Numbered from the stretch's first letter, positions 24,305 through 33,515 are shown. The stretch is 55,435 bases of DNA from an uncultured Collinsella sp. (GCA_947001705.1 CAMQHT010000011.1:1-55435), one strand, 5' to 3'. Notes: generated from the letters alone by a model not told the origin. Made by a program: numbers and translations.

Positions 24305-24868
24305 ATGGGTCTGCTCGATTCGCTCAAGTCCACGTTCACTTCGTCGGGCGAGGCGTCCGTTCCGCCCGCAGCAAGCTTCGCCACCCGCGAAGGCGTCATC
24401 TACGCTCCCGTCAACGGCGTGCTCGTCAATCTGAGTGAAGTTCCCGACGAGACCATCGCCTCGGGCATGCTCGGTCAGGGCTACGGCATCGAACCAATTA
24501 CCGGCACCATCTACGCCCCCGCCAACGGCCGTATCGGCGCCACCACCGTCACCAACCACTCCATCGGCATGATTACCGAGGACGGTCTTCGCGTGTTCAT
24601 CCATGTTGGCCTGGGCACCGTGGAAATGAACGGCAAGGGTTTTGCCCGCTTTGTCGAGATGGGCGATGTGGTCAAGGCAGGCCAGCCGCTCATCAGCTTC
24701 GACCGCGAGGCCATTAAGGCCGCTGGTCACGAGGACATCGTGACCGTCATCGTCTCTGAGCTCGATCGCCTCAAGAGCATCGACCATGTCGGCGAGTCCG
24801 GAACGCTTATCGGCGGCAATCCGCTCGTCAAGCTTGGCGACCCGCTGCTGGTTGCCAAGACCAAGTAG
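24305..24868 (+). CDS. crr: PTS glucose-type EIIA component
   Basis: 187-aa soluble phosphocarrier of the sugar phosphotransferase system. The phosphorylation site is H100 in VFIHVGLGTVEMNG, with the partner histidine H85 in TNHSIGM. It receives phosphate from HPr and passes it to an EIIB. ATG 24305 follows TTGGAGG by 5 bases; a longer frame starting at 24227 is rejected. It is a stand-alone IIA with no EIIB/EIIC nearby, so it must serve a permease encoded elsewhere, possibly also in regulation. A terminator follows at 24909. Confidence 0.93.
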   Translation: MGLLDSLKSTFTSSGEASVPPAASFATREGVIYAPVNGVLVNLSEVPDETIASGMLGQGYGIEPITGTIYAPANGRIGATTVTNHSIGMITEDGLRVFIHVGLGTVEMNGKGFARFVEMGDVVKAGQPLISFDREAIKAAGHEDIVTVIVSELDRLKSIDHVGESGTLIGGNPLVKLGDPLLVAKTK

Positions 24869-24908
24869 CCAGGCCCCGCGCCACACAACCAAAAGGCACC
24901 TCGTCAAG

Positions 24909-24944
24909 CGCCCGCGACCATTTGGCCGCGGGCGCTTTTCGTTT
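24909..24944 (+). terminator. Intrinsic terminator of crr
   Basis: GCGCCCGCG / CGCGGGCGC 9-bp stem followed by TTTTCGTTT, 40 bases past the stop. Confidence 0.9.
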
Positions 24945-25049
24945 GAAAAACCATCCCGCCAATGCCTTATCTGTATAGCCCAAATGAGCCGAGCTGCTAG
25001 AATATCGAACTGTATGGATAACTATCATTCAACCGTTATGGGAGGATAC

Positions 25050-26453
25050 GTGAACCGCACCAAAATCGCGCAGCTCTATGTCGATGCCGAGTCGCTCGGT
25101 GGCCAGACCGTCACCGTTGCCGGCTGGGTCAAGTCCGTCCGCGACATGAAGAACTTTGGCTTTGTTACGCTCAACGACGGCAGCTGCTTCCGCGACCTGC
25201 AGGTCGTCATGAACCGCGAGGCGCTCGACAACTACGACGAGATCGCCCATCAAAACGTCTCGGCCGCACTCATTTGCACCGGCACCGTCAAGCTGACCCC
25301 CGATGCACCCCAGCCTTTCGAGCTTTCTGCCACCTCCATCGAGGTCGAGGGCGTCAGCGCCCCGGATTACCCGCTGCAGAAGAAGCGCGCAACCGTCGAG
25401 TTCCTGCGCACCCAGCAGCACCTGCGCCCGCGCACCAACCTGTTCCGTGCCGTGTTCCGCATCCGTTCTGTCGCGGCTGCCGCCATCCACCGCTTCTTCC
25501 AGGAGCAGGGCTTTGTCTACGTCAACACCCCTATCATCACCACGAGTGATTGCGAGGGCGCCGGCGAGATGTTCCGCGTGACCACGCTCGACCCCAAAAA
25601 TCCGCCCCTCACCGAGTCCGGCGAGGTCGACTGGAGCCAAGACTTCTTTGGCAAGCACGCGAGCCTTACCGTGTCCGGCCAGCTCAATGCCGAGAACTTT
25701 GCCATGGCCTTTGGCGACGTGTACACCTTTGGCCCCACCTTCCGCGCCGAAAACTCCAACACCACGCGCCACGCCGCCGAGTTTTGGATGATCGAGCCCG
25801 AGATGGCCTTTGCCGACCTGAACGACTACATGGATAACGCCGAGGCCATGCTCAAGTACGTCCTTAAGGACGTTATGGCCACCTGCCCCGACGAGCTCAA
25901 TATGCTCAACAAGTTTGTGGACAAGGGCCTGATCGAGCGCCTGGACCATGTGGCAAACTCCGACTTTGCCCGCGTTACCTACACCGAGGCTGTCGAAATC
26001 CTGGAGCAGGCCGTCGCCGCCGGTCACAAGTTTGACTATCCCGTGAGCTGGGGCATCGACCTGCAAACCGAGCACGAGCGTTTCCTGACCGAGGAGCACT
26101 TTAAGCGCCCGACCTTCGTAACCGACTACCCGGCCGAGATCAAGGCGTTCTACATGCGCATGAACGAGGACGGCAAGACCGTCGCCGCCGCCGACTGCCT
26201 GGTGCCGGGTATCGGCGAGATTATCGGCGGCTCCCAGCGCGAGGAGCGCCTGGATCTGCTCGAGGCCCGCATCAAGGACCTGGGCATGAATCCCGAGCAG
26301 TACAAGTACTACCTTGACCTGCGCCGCTACGGTTCCTGCAAGCACGCCGGCTACGGCTTGGGCTTCGAGCGCTTGGTCATGTATCTGACCGGCGTGGGCA
26401 ACATCCGCGACGTCCTGCCGCACCCGCGCACCGTGGGCAACGCCGACTTCTAA
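25050..26453 (+). CDS. asnS: Asparagine-tRNA ligase
   Basis: Class IIb aminoacyl-tRNA synthetase that charges tRNA-Asn, 467 aa, the usual length. An OB-fold anticodon-binding domain (GWVKSVRDMKNFGFVTLNDG) comes first, then motif 2 around FRAENSNTTRHAAEFWMIEPE and motif 3 GYGLGFERLVMYL. The best start is GTG 25050, four bases after GGAGG; upstream in-frame ATGs at 25015 and 25039 give extra residues outside the OB fold. Its presence suggests direct charging, at least in part, in place of the GatCAB route. A terminator follows. Confidence 0.96.
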   Translation: MNRTKIAQLYVDAESLGGQTVTVAGWVKSVRDMKNFGFVTLNDGSCFRDLQVVMNREALDNYDEIAHQNVSAALICTGTVKLTPDAPQPFELSATSIEVEGVSAPDYPLQKKRATVEFLRTQQHLRPRTNLFRAVFRIRSVAAAAIHRFFQEQGFVYVNTPIITTSDCEGAGEMFRVTTLDPKNPPLTESGEVDWSQDFFGKHASLTVSGQLNAENFAMAFGDVYTFGPTFRAENSNTTRHAAEFWMIEPEMAFADLNDYMDNAEAMLKYVLKDVMATCPDELNMLNKFVDKGLIERLDHVANSDFARVTYTEAVEILEQAVAAGHKFDYPVSWGIDLQTEHERFLTEEHFKRPTFVTDYPAEIKAFYMRMNEDGKTVAAADCLVPGIGEIIGGSQREERLDLLEARIKDLGMNPEQYKYYLDLRRYGSCKHAGYGLGFERLVMYLTGVGNIRDVLPHPRTVGNADF

Positions 26454-26494
26454 TCGCCACAGCGCCACCAAACACGTTCCAGCGCATCACGCCA

Positions 26495-26526
26495 GCGCCT
26501 CTCGGCAAGCCGAGGGGCGCTTTTTT
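26495..26526 (+). terminator. Intrinsic terminator of asnS
   Basis: GCGCCTCTCGGC / GCCGAGGGGCGC stem then TTTTTT, about 40 bases after the asnS stop. Confidence 0.92.
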
Positions 26527-26702
26527 CAACAGCATCCGTCAAGCTTTTGGCAAGTTTTTGGTCAGTTGGGCAGGGCTGTTGAAAACTCGACCCGCCGCTT
26601 GCCGACGGCTACCGACCGCCCAGGGCGTCCTGCACCCCTGGGAAAGCCCCGCGTCCTAGGCTCCATACCGTCGCCACCCAAAACGGAAAGGACGTGGGCG
26701 CC

Positions 26703-27488
26703 ATGACCGAAACCGCTGTTGAAACTTACGAGACCACGACGAGGGGCGCCGCCTCGATGGCAGCCTATCGCGCCGTTCGCATCCTGCAACTATTAAGCGA
26801 AAACACCGGCGAGGACAAGGCCATGCTTTCCGATGAGTTGATCCGGCGCCTCGCCCATCCCGACGACCCCGCCCGCATGCCCATCTCGGCGGCGCGGCGC
26901 AGCATCTACACCGCCATCTCCGCACTTCGCCATGCCGGATACGAAATTGAGTACAAGCGCGGCGTGGGCTATCGACTCTTGACCCGTCCGCTCACCGACG
27001 AAGAGATCATCCGGCTCCACGGCATGGTCATGCGCAACCGCTCCACGCCCATCGCCATTCGAAAGAGCATGGCGCAGCACCTGGTCGCCATGGCGAGTGC
27101 CGACGTTCGCGGCTACCTCGATGCACCCGAGCCTGCTCCAAGCGCAGGCGACAAATCCACCAAGGCCACACGCACGCCCGTCAAGCGCATCGATGCCTGC
27201 GAGCTCATCGAGCAGGCCATCGACCACGGAACCACGGTGAGTTTTGATATTTCGAGTGTCACGGCACGCGGAGAGGTCGAAGTGGCACGGATGACACTCC
27301 GGCCCTTTGCCATCAAGCAACGAGACGGCATCTCGTATTTGCTGGGAACGGTCTATGACGCGCGAGGCGGCGATGACACGTTGCGTACCGTAGAGATCGG
27401 CCGAATGAGAAACGTCACCACACGTCTCCTCGACGGCAAGAAGCTCTTCGCCGCCCTGGACGAGGACGATGCCTCCTCCGCCGCATAA
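26703..27488 (+). CDS. HTH regulator with WYL-like domain
   Basis: 261 aa. A winged helix at about residues 20-95 (SAARRSIYTAISALRHAGYEIEY, then RGVGYRLL) is followed by a linker. The C-terminal domain resembles WYL effector domains (LRPFAIKQRDGISYLLGTVYDARGG, then RTVEIGRM), with the signature tryptophan replaced. WYL proteins usually sense nucleotides or nucleic acids. ATG 26703 is preferred because AAAGGA lies 10 bases upstream, whereas the GTG at 26694 is only one base from it. It precedes the ABC importer on the same strand and could regulate it, but 160 bases with a separate promoter candidate intervene. Confidence 0.7.
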   Translation: MTETAVETYETTTRGAASMAAYRAVRILQLLSENTGEDKAMLSDELIRRLAHPDDPARMPISAARRSIYTAISALRHAGYEIEYKRGVGYRLLTRPLTDEEIIRLHGMVMRNRSTPIAIRKSMAQHLVAMASADVRGYLDAPEPAPSAGDKSTKATRTPVKRIDACELIEQAIDHGTTVSFDISSVTARGEVEVARMTLRPFAIKQRDGISYLLGTVYDARGGDDTLRTVEIGRMRNVTTRLLDGKKLFAALDEDDASSAA

Positions 27489-27648
27489 GACCCTCCGCCG
27501 CCCATTCGACTACCCGTACCGCCCATCCGATTCTGTATTAAAAAACCCGCCAGGCTGTTGTAAAAATGGACATCAGCGCTACTATAGTTCCACTTGCACT
27601 TTGTCCCAGTGCAGTGTTTCCAGCCATTTTTATACTGGGGGTAATGAT

Positions 27649-28629
27649 ATGAAGGACATCACCATCAGCCGCAGGAGCCTTCTGGTCTCCGCCGGTCTGC
27701 TCGCGCTCGCCCCGCTCGCCGGATGCGGCGGCAACTCTGGTTCCGGCTCTGCTGCCGCCGGTTCCGACTACACCATCGGCGTTCTGCAGCTCACCGAGCA
27801 CTCCGCACTCGACGCCGCCAACGATGGCTTTGTCAAGGCCATCAAGGAGAGCGGCCTTAAGGTCAAGATCGACCAGAAGAACGCTCAGAACGACCAGTCC
27901 ACGTGTAAGTCCATTGCCGACAAGTTTGTGGGCGACAACGTCAACCTGATTTATGCCATCGCCACGCCCGCCGCGCAGGCTGCCGCCGGCGCCACGGCCG
28001 ATATCCCCATCGTGGGCTGCGCCATCACCGACTACGCCGCCTCCGGCCTGGTCCAGGACAACGACAAGCCCGGCACCAACGTCACGGGCGCCTCCGACCT
28101 CACCCCGGTCGCCGAGCAGCTCGAGATGATGCAGAAGGTCCTGCCCGACGTTAAGAAGGTCGGCCTGCTCTACTGCACCGCCGAGTCCAACTCCGACGTC
28201 CAAATCAAGGCCGCCAAGAAGGAGCTCAACAAGCTGGGCCTCGAGTACACCGACTTCACCGTCTCGAGCTCCAACGAGATTCAGTCCGTCGTCGAGTCCG
28301 CCGTGGGCAAGGTCGACGCACTCTACTCCCCCACTGACAACACCATCGCCGCGGGTGCTTCGCAGGTCGGCCAGATCTGCAAGGAGAACAAGCTCCCCTT
28401 CGTGACTGGCGAGGAGGGTATGTGCATGGCCGGCGGCCTGTTCACCCTCTCCATCAACTATAAGGACCTGGGCTACGCCGCGGGCGAGATGGCCGTTAAG
28501 ATCCTGAAGGGCGAGGCCAAGCCCGAGGATATGCCGATCAAGCACCTCTCGAGCAAGGACCTGGTCGTCGTCAAGAACGACGAGATGGCCGAGGCTCTGG
28601 GTATCGACCTTTCCGCTCTGGACGAATAA
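27649..28629 (+). CDS. ABC transporter substrate-binding lipoprotein (COG2984, TrpX-like)
   Basis: 326-aa precursor. The signal peptide has twin arginine R8-R9 (ISRRSLL) and a lipobox LAGC with lipidation at C26, so it is anchored outside the membrane, possibly via the Tat route. The mature part is a type-1 periplasmic binding fold (YTIGVLQLTEH...ALDAANDGF, then IATPAAQAA, and TEEGMCMAGGLFTLSINYKDLGYAAG-like hinge). Family members carry tryptophan or other aromatic/amino-acid ligands, but specificity here is unknown. The start is set by GGGGGT six bases upstream. It is first of a three-gene importer with a hairpin before the second gene. Confidence 0.9.
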   Translation: MKDITISRRSLLVSAGLLALAPLAGCGGNSGSGSAAAGSDYTIGVLQLTEHSALDAANDGFVKAIKESGLKVKIDQKNAQNDQSTCKSIADKFVGDNVNLIYAIATPAAQAAAGATADIPIVGCAITDYAASGLVQDNDKPGTNVTGASDLTPVAEQLEMMQKVLPDVKKVGLLYCTAESNSDVQIKAAKKELNKLGLEYTDFTVSSSNEIQSVVESAVGKVDALYSPTDNTIAAGASQVGQICKENKLPFVTGEEGMCMAGGLFTLSINYKDLGYAAGEMAVKILKGEAKPEDMPIKHLSSKDLVVVKNDEMAEALGIDLSALDE

Positions 28630-28683
28630 CGCGTCTAGGGCCCGCACGCGCGCCACGGCTGCGTTATTCAATATCTGAGTCAT

Positions 28684-28716
28684 TGGGGCGAACGCTAAAG
28701 GCCGGCGTTCGCCCTG
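28684..28716 (+). terminator. Intra-operon hairpin after the binding-protein gene
   Basis: GGGCGAACGC / GCGTTCGCCC 10-bp stem followed by TGCTTGTTT. Placed between the binding protein and the permease, it probably lowers expression of the membrane components or stabilises the first message. Confidence 0.7.
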
Positions 28717-28818
28717 CTTGTTTCAGGTAAAACAAAACGTCTGTCCGCCGCTCTTTTAGGCATTGGTACCGCTATTATGGAAAATCACGTGTCCACCCTA
28801 TCCTAGGAGGTATGAAGC

Positions 28819-29742
28819 ATGCTCATTGCATTGCAGGGCGCCGTTTCGCAGGGCGTCCTCTGGGGCATTATGGTGCTTGGCGTGTTTATCACGTTCCGCC
28901 TGCTCGACATCCCCGATATGACCTGCGACGGCAGCTTTGCCCTCGGCGGCTGTGTCTGCGCCGTGCTCATCGTCAACAATAACGTCGACCCCTTGCTCGC
29001 CGTGCTGGCCGGCATGTGCGCCGGCGCCATCGCGGGCGCCGTCACAGGCATCTTGACCACCGTCTTTGAGATTCCCGCAATCCTCGCCGGAATCCTTACG
29101 CAGATCAGTCTGTGGTCCATCAACCTGCGCATCATGGGCAAGTCCAATACGCCCATCCTTGCCAAGGGCACCATCTTCTCATCCGTCAGCCACATGACGG
29201 GCCTGCCGCAGTCCACTGTTGCCATTATCCTGGGCATTGTGCTGGCCGTGGCCATCGTCGCCATCCTGTACTGGTTCTTTGGCACCGAGATCGGCTCGGC
29301 GCTGCGTGCCACCGGCAACAACGAATACATGATCCGCGCCCTGGGCGTCAACACCAACTCCACCAAGATGATCGCCCTCGTGCTCTCCAACGCCCTTATC
29401 GGCCTTTCGGGTGCGCTCATCTGCCAGAGCCAGAAGTACGCTGACATTGGCATGGGCACCGGCGCCATCGTTATCGGTCTTGCCGCCATTGTTATCGGCG
29501 AGGTGCTCGGTCGCCTGCTGCCCGGCGGTCTGACGCAGTTTAGCGTCCGTCTTGCCTCTGCCGTCTTTGGCTCCGTGGTCTACTTCCTCATCCGCGCCAT
29601 CGTGCTGCAGCTGGGCATGGACGCCAACGACATGAAACTGCTCTCTGCTGTGATTGTCGCCGTGGCCCTGTGCGTGCCCGTGGTTTGGGAGCGCTATAAG
29701 CTCCGCAGCTCCTACACGAAGGGAGATGAGGCAGATGCTTAA
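28819..29742 (+). CDS. ABC transporter permease (COG4120, TrpY-like)
   Basis: 307-aa integral membrane protein of the branched-chain-type permease superfamily, with about 8-9 hydrophobic segments. The conserved stretch DMTCDGSFALGGCVCAVLI near residue 35 and the later RATGNNEYMIRALGVNT loop, a probable contact with the ATPase, mark the family. ATG 28819 follows AGGAGGT by 7 bases. It overlaps the ATPase gene by 8 bases, showing translational coupling. Confidence 0.9.
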   Translation: MLIALQGAVSQGVLWGIMVLGVFITFRLLDIPDMTCDGSFALGGCVCAVLIVNNNVDPLLAVLAGMCAGAIAGAVTGILTTVFEIPAILAGILTQISLWSINLRIMGKSNTPILAKGTIFSSVSHMTGLPQSTVAIILGIVLAVAIVAILYWFFGTEIGSALRATGNNEYMIRALGVNTNSTKMIALVLSNALIGLSGALICQSQKYADIGMGTGAIVIGLAAIVIGEVLGRLLPGGLTQFSVRLASAVFGSVVYFLIRAIVLQLGMDANDMKLLSAVIVAVALCVPVVWERYKLRSSYTKGDEADA

Positions 29743-30529
29743 GCTCTCGCACGTCAAGAAGACCTTTAACAAGGGCACCGTCACCGAGAAGCGCGCGCTC
29801 ACCGGCGTCGACCTTACCCTCAACGACGGCGACTTTGTAACTGTGATCGGCGGCAACGGCGCCGGCAAATCCACGCTGCTCAACATGATTGCCGGCGTAT
29901 ATCCGCTCGATTCGGGCGTTATCGAGCTCGACGGCACCGACATCTCGCGCCTGAGCGAGTCGCAGCGCGCCAAGTACCTGGGCCGCGTGTTCCAGGATCC
30001 CATGCGCGGCACCGCAGCCGACATGCAGATTGCCGAGAACCTGGCCCTCGCCAAGCGTCGCGGCCAGCGTCGCGGCCTTTCGTGGGGCGTCACCAAGGCC
30101 GAGAAGGACGAGTACGTTGAGTTGCTCAAGCGCCTGGACCTTGGCCTGGACACGCGCCTCAACGCCAAGGTCGGCCTGCTTTCGGGTGGCCAGCGCCAGG
30201 CACTCACGCTGCTCATGGCCACGCTCACCAAGCCGCGCTTGCTGCTGCTCGACGAGCACACGGCGGCGCTTGACCCCAAGACCGCCTCTAAGGTGCTCAA
30301 TCTGACCGAGGAGATTGTCGACGAGAACCACCTGACCACGCTCATGGTCACGCACAACATGAATGACGCCATCCGTCTGGGCAATCGCCTGATCATGATG
30401 CACGAGGGCCACGTTATCTACGACGTGGCGGGCGACGAGAAGAAGTCGCTCACCGTCGCCGACCTGCTGCAGAAGTTCGAGGAGGTCTCGGGCGGCGAGC
30501 TCGCCAACGACCGCATGCTGCTGAGCTAA
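29735..30529 (+). CDS. ABC transporter ATP-binding protein (COG1101, TrpZ-like)
   Basis: 264-aa cytosolic ATPase of the importer. Walker A GGNGAGKST (39-47), Q-loop FQDPMRGT, signature LSGGQRQ, Walker B LLLLDE and the H-loop VTHNMN are all present. The true start is ATG 29735 inside the end of the permease gene; a longer frame adds permease antisense-like residues. Its stop codon TAA is the first part of the palindromic terminator at 30528. Confidence 0.93.
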   Translation: MLKLSHVKKTFNKGTVTEKRALTGVDLTLNDGDFVTVIGGNGAGKSTLLNMIAGVYPLDSGVIELDGTDISRLSESQRAKYLGRVFQDPMRGTAADMQIAENLALAKRRGQRRGLSWGVTKAEKDEYVELLKRLDLGLDTRLNAKVGLLSGGQRQALTLLMATLTKPRLLLLDEHTAALDPKTASKVLNLTEEIVDENHLTTLMVTHNMNDAIRLGNRLIMMHEGHVIYDVAGDEKKSLTVADLLQKFEEVSGGELANDRMLLS

Positions 30530-30583
30530 AACCTGCCAAAAAGGGACATGCCAAAAAGGGACAGGTTTATTTTGGCAGGTTTT
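30528..30583 (+). terminator. GGGACAG-family terminator of the ABC operon
   Basis: Perfect 14-bp arms AAAACCTGCCAAAA / TTTTGGCAGGTTTT enclose a tandem TGCCAAAAAGGGACA unit. The left arm overlaps the ATPase stop codon and the right arm ends in TTTT. Confidence 0.85.
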
Positions 30584-30598
30584 ATCTGCGCAAACATC

Positions 30599-30638
30599 AA
30601 AACCGCCGCAAAGGGACAGACGCCCTTGCGGCGGTTTT
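30599..30638. terminator. Second GGGACAG-family hairpin
   Basis: AAAACCGCCGCAAAGGG pairs with CCCTTGCGGCGGTTTT (one bulged A) around ACAGACG. It is symmetrical in A/T tails, so it could terminate either strand. Confidence 0.8.
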
Positions 30639-30662
30639 CGCTAACCCCCATATCGAGCACAG

Positions 30663-30694
30663 AAGCCCGTACGATGTGATCGGACGGGCTTTTT
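30663..30694 (+). terminator. Hairpin immediately upstream of mscS
   Basis: AAGCCCGT-CGAT / ATCG-ACGGGCTT stem with a T-run, the third terminator-like structure in 170 bases. A TATCAT just downstream may be the mscS -10. Confidence 0.65.
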
Positions 30695-30736
30695 GGTGGG
30701 TATCATGGTTGGACGATCATTAGGAGGTTTCCCTAC

Positions 30737-31504
30737 ATGGAATTGTTTGAGCCAATTCTTCATTTCTTTGCACAACGATGGGTTCACAACATCATCTGGG
30801 CAGGTATCTTGGCTATCGGCACCGCCGTTGCCGCCAAGGTCGCGTCCAAGACCCTGCGCCACCTGCTTAACCGCGACGATAACCCACTCCCTTCATCCAG
30901 CATCTTCATCAACATCGCGCGTGCCGTCATATGGACGATCGGCGGCAGCTTTATCCTCGACAACTGCTTTGGCATTAACGCAAACGCCCTCGTCGCCGCT
31001 CTTGGCGTCGGCGGCATCGCCATCTCGCTCGGCTTTCAGGACACGCTGTCAAATCTCATCGGCGGCATGCAGGTGACGTTTATGGGCATTATCAAACCCG
31101 GCGACAATATCGAGGTCGGCGGCGTGTCGGGCGTGGTCCAAGATATCACCTGGCGCCATACGACCATCGAGGACGCCTGCGGGCAGACCATCATCGTCCC
31201 CAATTCAAACATCTCCAAGAACACGCTCGTGCGCTTGATGCCCTTTGGGCGCGTTACCGTGCCCGTTGCCGTAAAGGACACGTCCAAGTGGGCCTCGCTG
31301 GATGCGCTGGCAGATGAGCTTACCGACGCCACCAAGGCCGCGGTGCTTCCCATCTCTGGCTTTGACAAGGAGCCGTACGTGCTCTTTAGTGAGATCGGCG
31401 ACTTTGGCGTCAAGGGCAAAATCATCTTTATCGTCAGCGACGATAGCACCACCTTCACGGCAGCCGACGCCTGCATCCGCGCCATCGCCCCCATCATCGC
31501 CTAA
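30737..31504 (+). CDS. mscS: Small-conductance mechanosensitive channel MscS
   Basis: Membrane-tension-gated channel that protects from hypo-osmotic lysis, 255 aa. Two N-terminal membrane helices are followed by the Gly/Ala-rich pore helix (ALVAALGVGGIAISLGFQ, about residues 84-101), the beta domain with a PNS motif (TIIVPNSNISK), and an alpha/beta C-terminal portion. ATG 30737 has AGGAGGT 8 bases upstream. It is a monocistronic unit between palindromic terminators; its stop TAA overlaps the downstream one. Confidence 0.93.
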   Translation: MELFEPILHFFAQRWVHNIIWAGILAIGTAVAAKVASKTLRHLLNRDDNPLPSSSIFINIARAVIWTIGGSFILDNCFGINANALVAALGVGGIAISLGFQDTLSNLIGGMQVTFMGIIKPGDNIEVGGVSGVVQDITWRHTTIEDACGQTIIVPNSNISKNTLVRLMPFGRVTVPVAVKDTSKWASLDALADELTDATKAAVLPISGFDKEPYVLFSEIGDFGVKGKIIFIVSDDSTTFTAADACIRAIAPIIA

Positions 31505-31542
31505 AACCGCCACAAAGGGGACAGGCACCTTTGTGGTGGTTT
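31504..31542 (+). terminator. GGGACAG-family terminator of mscS
   Basis: AAACCGCCACAAAGG (31504-31518) pairs with CCTTTGTGGTGGTTT (31528-31542) with one G-T wobble, around GGACAGGCA. It starts on the last base of the mscS stop codon. Confidence 0.85.
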
Positions 31543-31598
31543 CGCATCGTGGTACCATGGTTCATATCGTTGTTTAAACGACTAAGGGAGTAGACACC

Positions 31599-33515
31599 AT
31601 GGAAGAGGCCTATCGTCAAGCACGCAAGCGCGGCGAGCAGGGACGCCGTCACGCCATCAGCCAAAGCGAGCACCCATACCTTACGGACCTCGATAGCCTC
31701 GTTGCCCAGCTCCCCTTAGGTCAGCGAGAGAGCGTCGGCCTAAGGGACATTCCGCTCGAAATGATCGTCGGCACGGTTACCAAGGGCCGTCAGTCTGCCT
31801 TTTCGTGCAACTTTATGCCCCTGTTGCCATTTAACACCGAGTTCGCCCGCAAGTGGTCCAACCTCTACGACATCCAGGTGACCGAGGGCTATCGCGACCC
31901 CATCATCGTCACCGAGTTCATGCATCGGTTTTACGTCCAGGAGGGCAACAAGCGCGTCAGCGTCCTCAAATTCCTGGACGCCCCGACGGTTTCGGCCAAG
32001 GTCACCCGTCTCTACCCCGGCAAATGGGATTCCGTCGAAAGTCGCCTGTACGGCGAGTTCTGCGCGTTTTGGCGCGTCTGCCCCCTATACGAGATCGAGT
32101 TCTCGCGCGAGGGAAGCTACGAGACGCTCGCCAAGATGCTCGGCCAGGACCTTGTCGAAAAGTGGCCACAGAAAAAGGTCGACTACCTGCGCCACACCTT
32201 CCTACTCTTTAAACGCGCCTACCTGCGCGCCGGCGGCGACCATCTGGACATTACGCCCGCCGACGCCATGCTCGTCTACCTCAACGTGTACAACCAGGAC
32301 CGCCTGCTGGATACGCCGACGGACATCGTCGTAAACCGCCTGTGCAAGATTTGGCGCGAGCTGGTCATTGCCGGCAAAAATGACGAGGACAAGGTCGATC
32401 TTGTCGAGGCACCGAGCGTCGATGAGGAAGAGGCGCCCGCCAAGTCCACCTCCGGCGTGCTCAACTTCTTTATGGACAAGACCGTCTACTCGGCGGCCAA
32501 CCCCCTGCGCATCGCCTTTATCTATGAATTCCCCTGCGTTACGTCGAGCTGGGACAGCCTGCACGACCAGGGGCGCCAGTATCTCGACGAGCACTTTGGC
32601 GGCATCGTGCGCACCGAGGCATTCGAGGACTGCCACGATCCGGACATGTTCTACGCCGCCGTGGAAACGGCTGTCAAACATGGAGACAACGTCATCTTCT
32701 CGACCTCGCACCGCCTGATGGAATACACGCTCAGGGCTGCCGTTGAGTATCCCCAGGTTCGGTTCCTCAACTGCTCTATCGGCCTTCCCCACCAAAGCGT
32801 CCGTTCGTACTTTGGCAAGATGTACGAGGCCAAGTTCCTCCTGGGCGCCCTTGCCGCCAGTATGGCGGACAACCATCGCATTGGTTACCACGCGTCCGTC
32901 TTTGCGTCGGGCGCGCTTAGCGAGATCAACGCCTTTGCGATTGGAGCCTCGCTGCTCGACCCCCGCGCGCAAATTATCCTGACCTGGGGCGATGTGCCCG
33001 CCGGCGGTCTTGCCGAGGCCATGTGCCGCGAAGGCGTGAGCGTTATGACCGGCGCTGACATGTCCAAGTCGTTGGAGGACCCCACGGCCTACGGACTCCA
33101 CCGCCTGGTCGATGGCAAGGTCGTCGGCATCGCCATGCCGGTATGGAACTGGGGCCGATACTACGAGCTTATCGTGCGAAGCCTGCTGCACGGCACCCGG
33201 GATGAGACCAGTGACGACAGCCAGGTTCGTGCCGTCAACTACTGGTATGGTATGAGCTCGGGCGTCATCGACATTCGCTACGCTCCGGGCCTGCCTTATC
33301 AGACGCGCAAGCTTGTTCAGCTGCTCCGCAATGGCATCGTCGAGGGCTCCATCAATCCATTTGGCGGCGAGCTCCATAGCCAAGACGGCGTGGTGCAGAT
33401 CGAAGGCTTTCCCCCGCTGCCGAGCACGCAAATCGTCGAGATGGACTGGCTGGCCGACAACGTGGTGGGCACCATTCCGCAACTCGACGATGAGCCGAAG
33501 GTCCGCGCCCTATGA
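31599..33515 (+). CDS. ParB-like domain fused to a cytosolic BMP/PnrA-type binding domain
   Basis: 638 aa without signal peptide or membrane helix, so it acts in the cytosol. Residues about 50-130 look like a ParB/sulfiredoxin-type fold, with EGNKR (115-119) standing where ParB proteins have the D/EGNRR motif. A helical middle follows, then from about residue 300 a Bmp/PnrA-like type-1 periplasmic-binding domain (NPLRIAFIYEFP, DNVIFSTSHRLMEY, YFGKMYEAKFLLGALAASM, IGYHASVFASG). Exported relatives bind nucleosides; an intracellular version suggests a sensor or regulator. Its end overlaps the metallophosphoesterase start by 4 bases (ATGA). Function unknown; databases usually label such proteins BMP family binding protein. 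Confidence 0.8.
   Translation: MEEAYRQARKRGEQGRRHAISQSEHPYLTDLDSLVAQLPLGQRESVGLRDIPLEMIVGTVTKGRQSAFSCNFMPLLPFNTEFARKWSNLYDIQVTEGYRDPIIVTEFMHRFYVQEGNKRVSVLKFLDAPTVSAKVTRLYPGKWDSVESRLYGEFCAFWRVCPLYEIEFSREGSYETLAKMLGQDLVEKWPQKKVDYLRHTFLLFKRAYLRAGGDHLDITPADAMLVYLNVYNQDRLLDTPTDIVVNRLCKIWRELVIAGKNDEDKVDLVEAPSVDEEEAPAKSTSGVLNFFMDKTVYSAANPLRIAFIYEFPCVTSSWDSLHDQGRQYLDEHFGGIVRTEAFEDCHDPDMFYAAVETAVKHGDNVIFSTSHRLMEYTLRAAVEYPQVRFLNCSIGLPHQSVRSYFGKMYEAKFLLGALAASMADNHRIGYHASVFASGALSEINAFAIGASLLDPRAQIILTWGDVPAGGLAEAMCREGVSVMTGADMSKSLEDPTAYGLHRLVDGKVVGIAMPVWNWGRYYELIVRSLLHGTRDETSDDSQVRAVNYWYGMSSGVIDIRYAPGLPYQTRKLVQLLRNGIVEGSINPFGGELHSQDGVVQIEGFPPLPSTQIVEMDWLADNVVGTIPQLDDEPKVRAL

Noticed and set aside
23156..24907. 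A 583-codon hydrolase starting at 24907
   Set aside because: The extra N-terminal part is antisense to crr and the intergenic DNA. ATG 24058 has a good ribosome-binding site at the domain start.
25029..26471. Long minus-strand frame opposite asnS
   Set aside because: Codon-aligned antisense shadow of asnS; no ribosome-binding site and no recognisable domain.
27538..28683. Long minus-strand frame opposite the ABC binding-protein gene
   Set aside because: Antisense shadow with low-complexity Gly/Val/Leu composition; the plus-strand lipoprotein is clearly the gene.
32202..33482. Minus-strand frame opposite the ParB/BMP gene
   Set aside because: Antisense shadow; the plus-strand protein has coherent domains and a coupled downstream gene.
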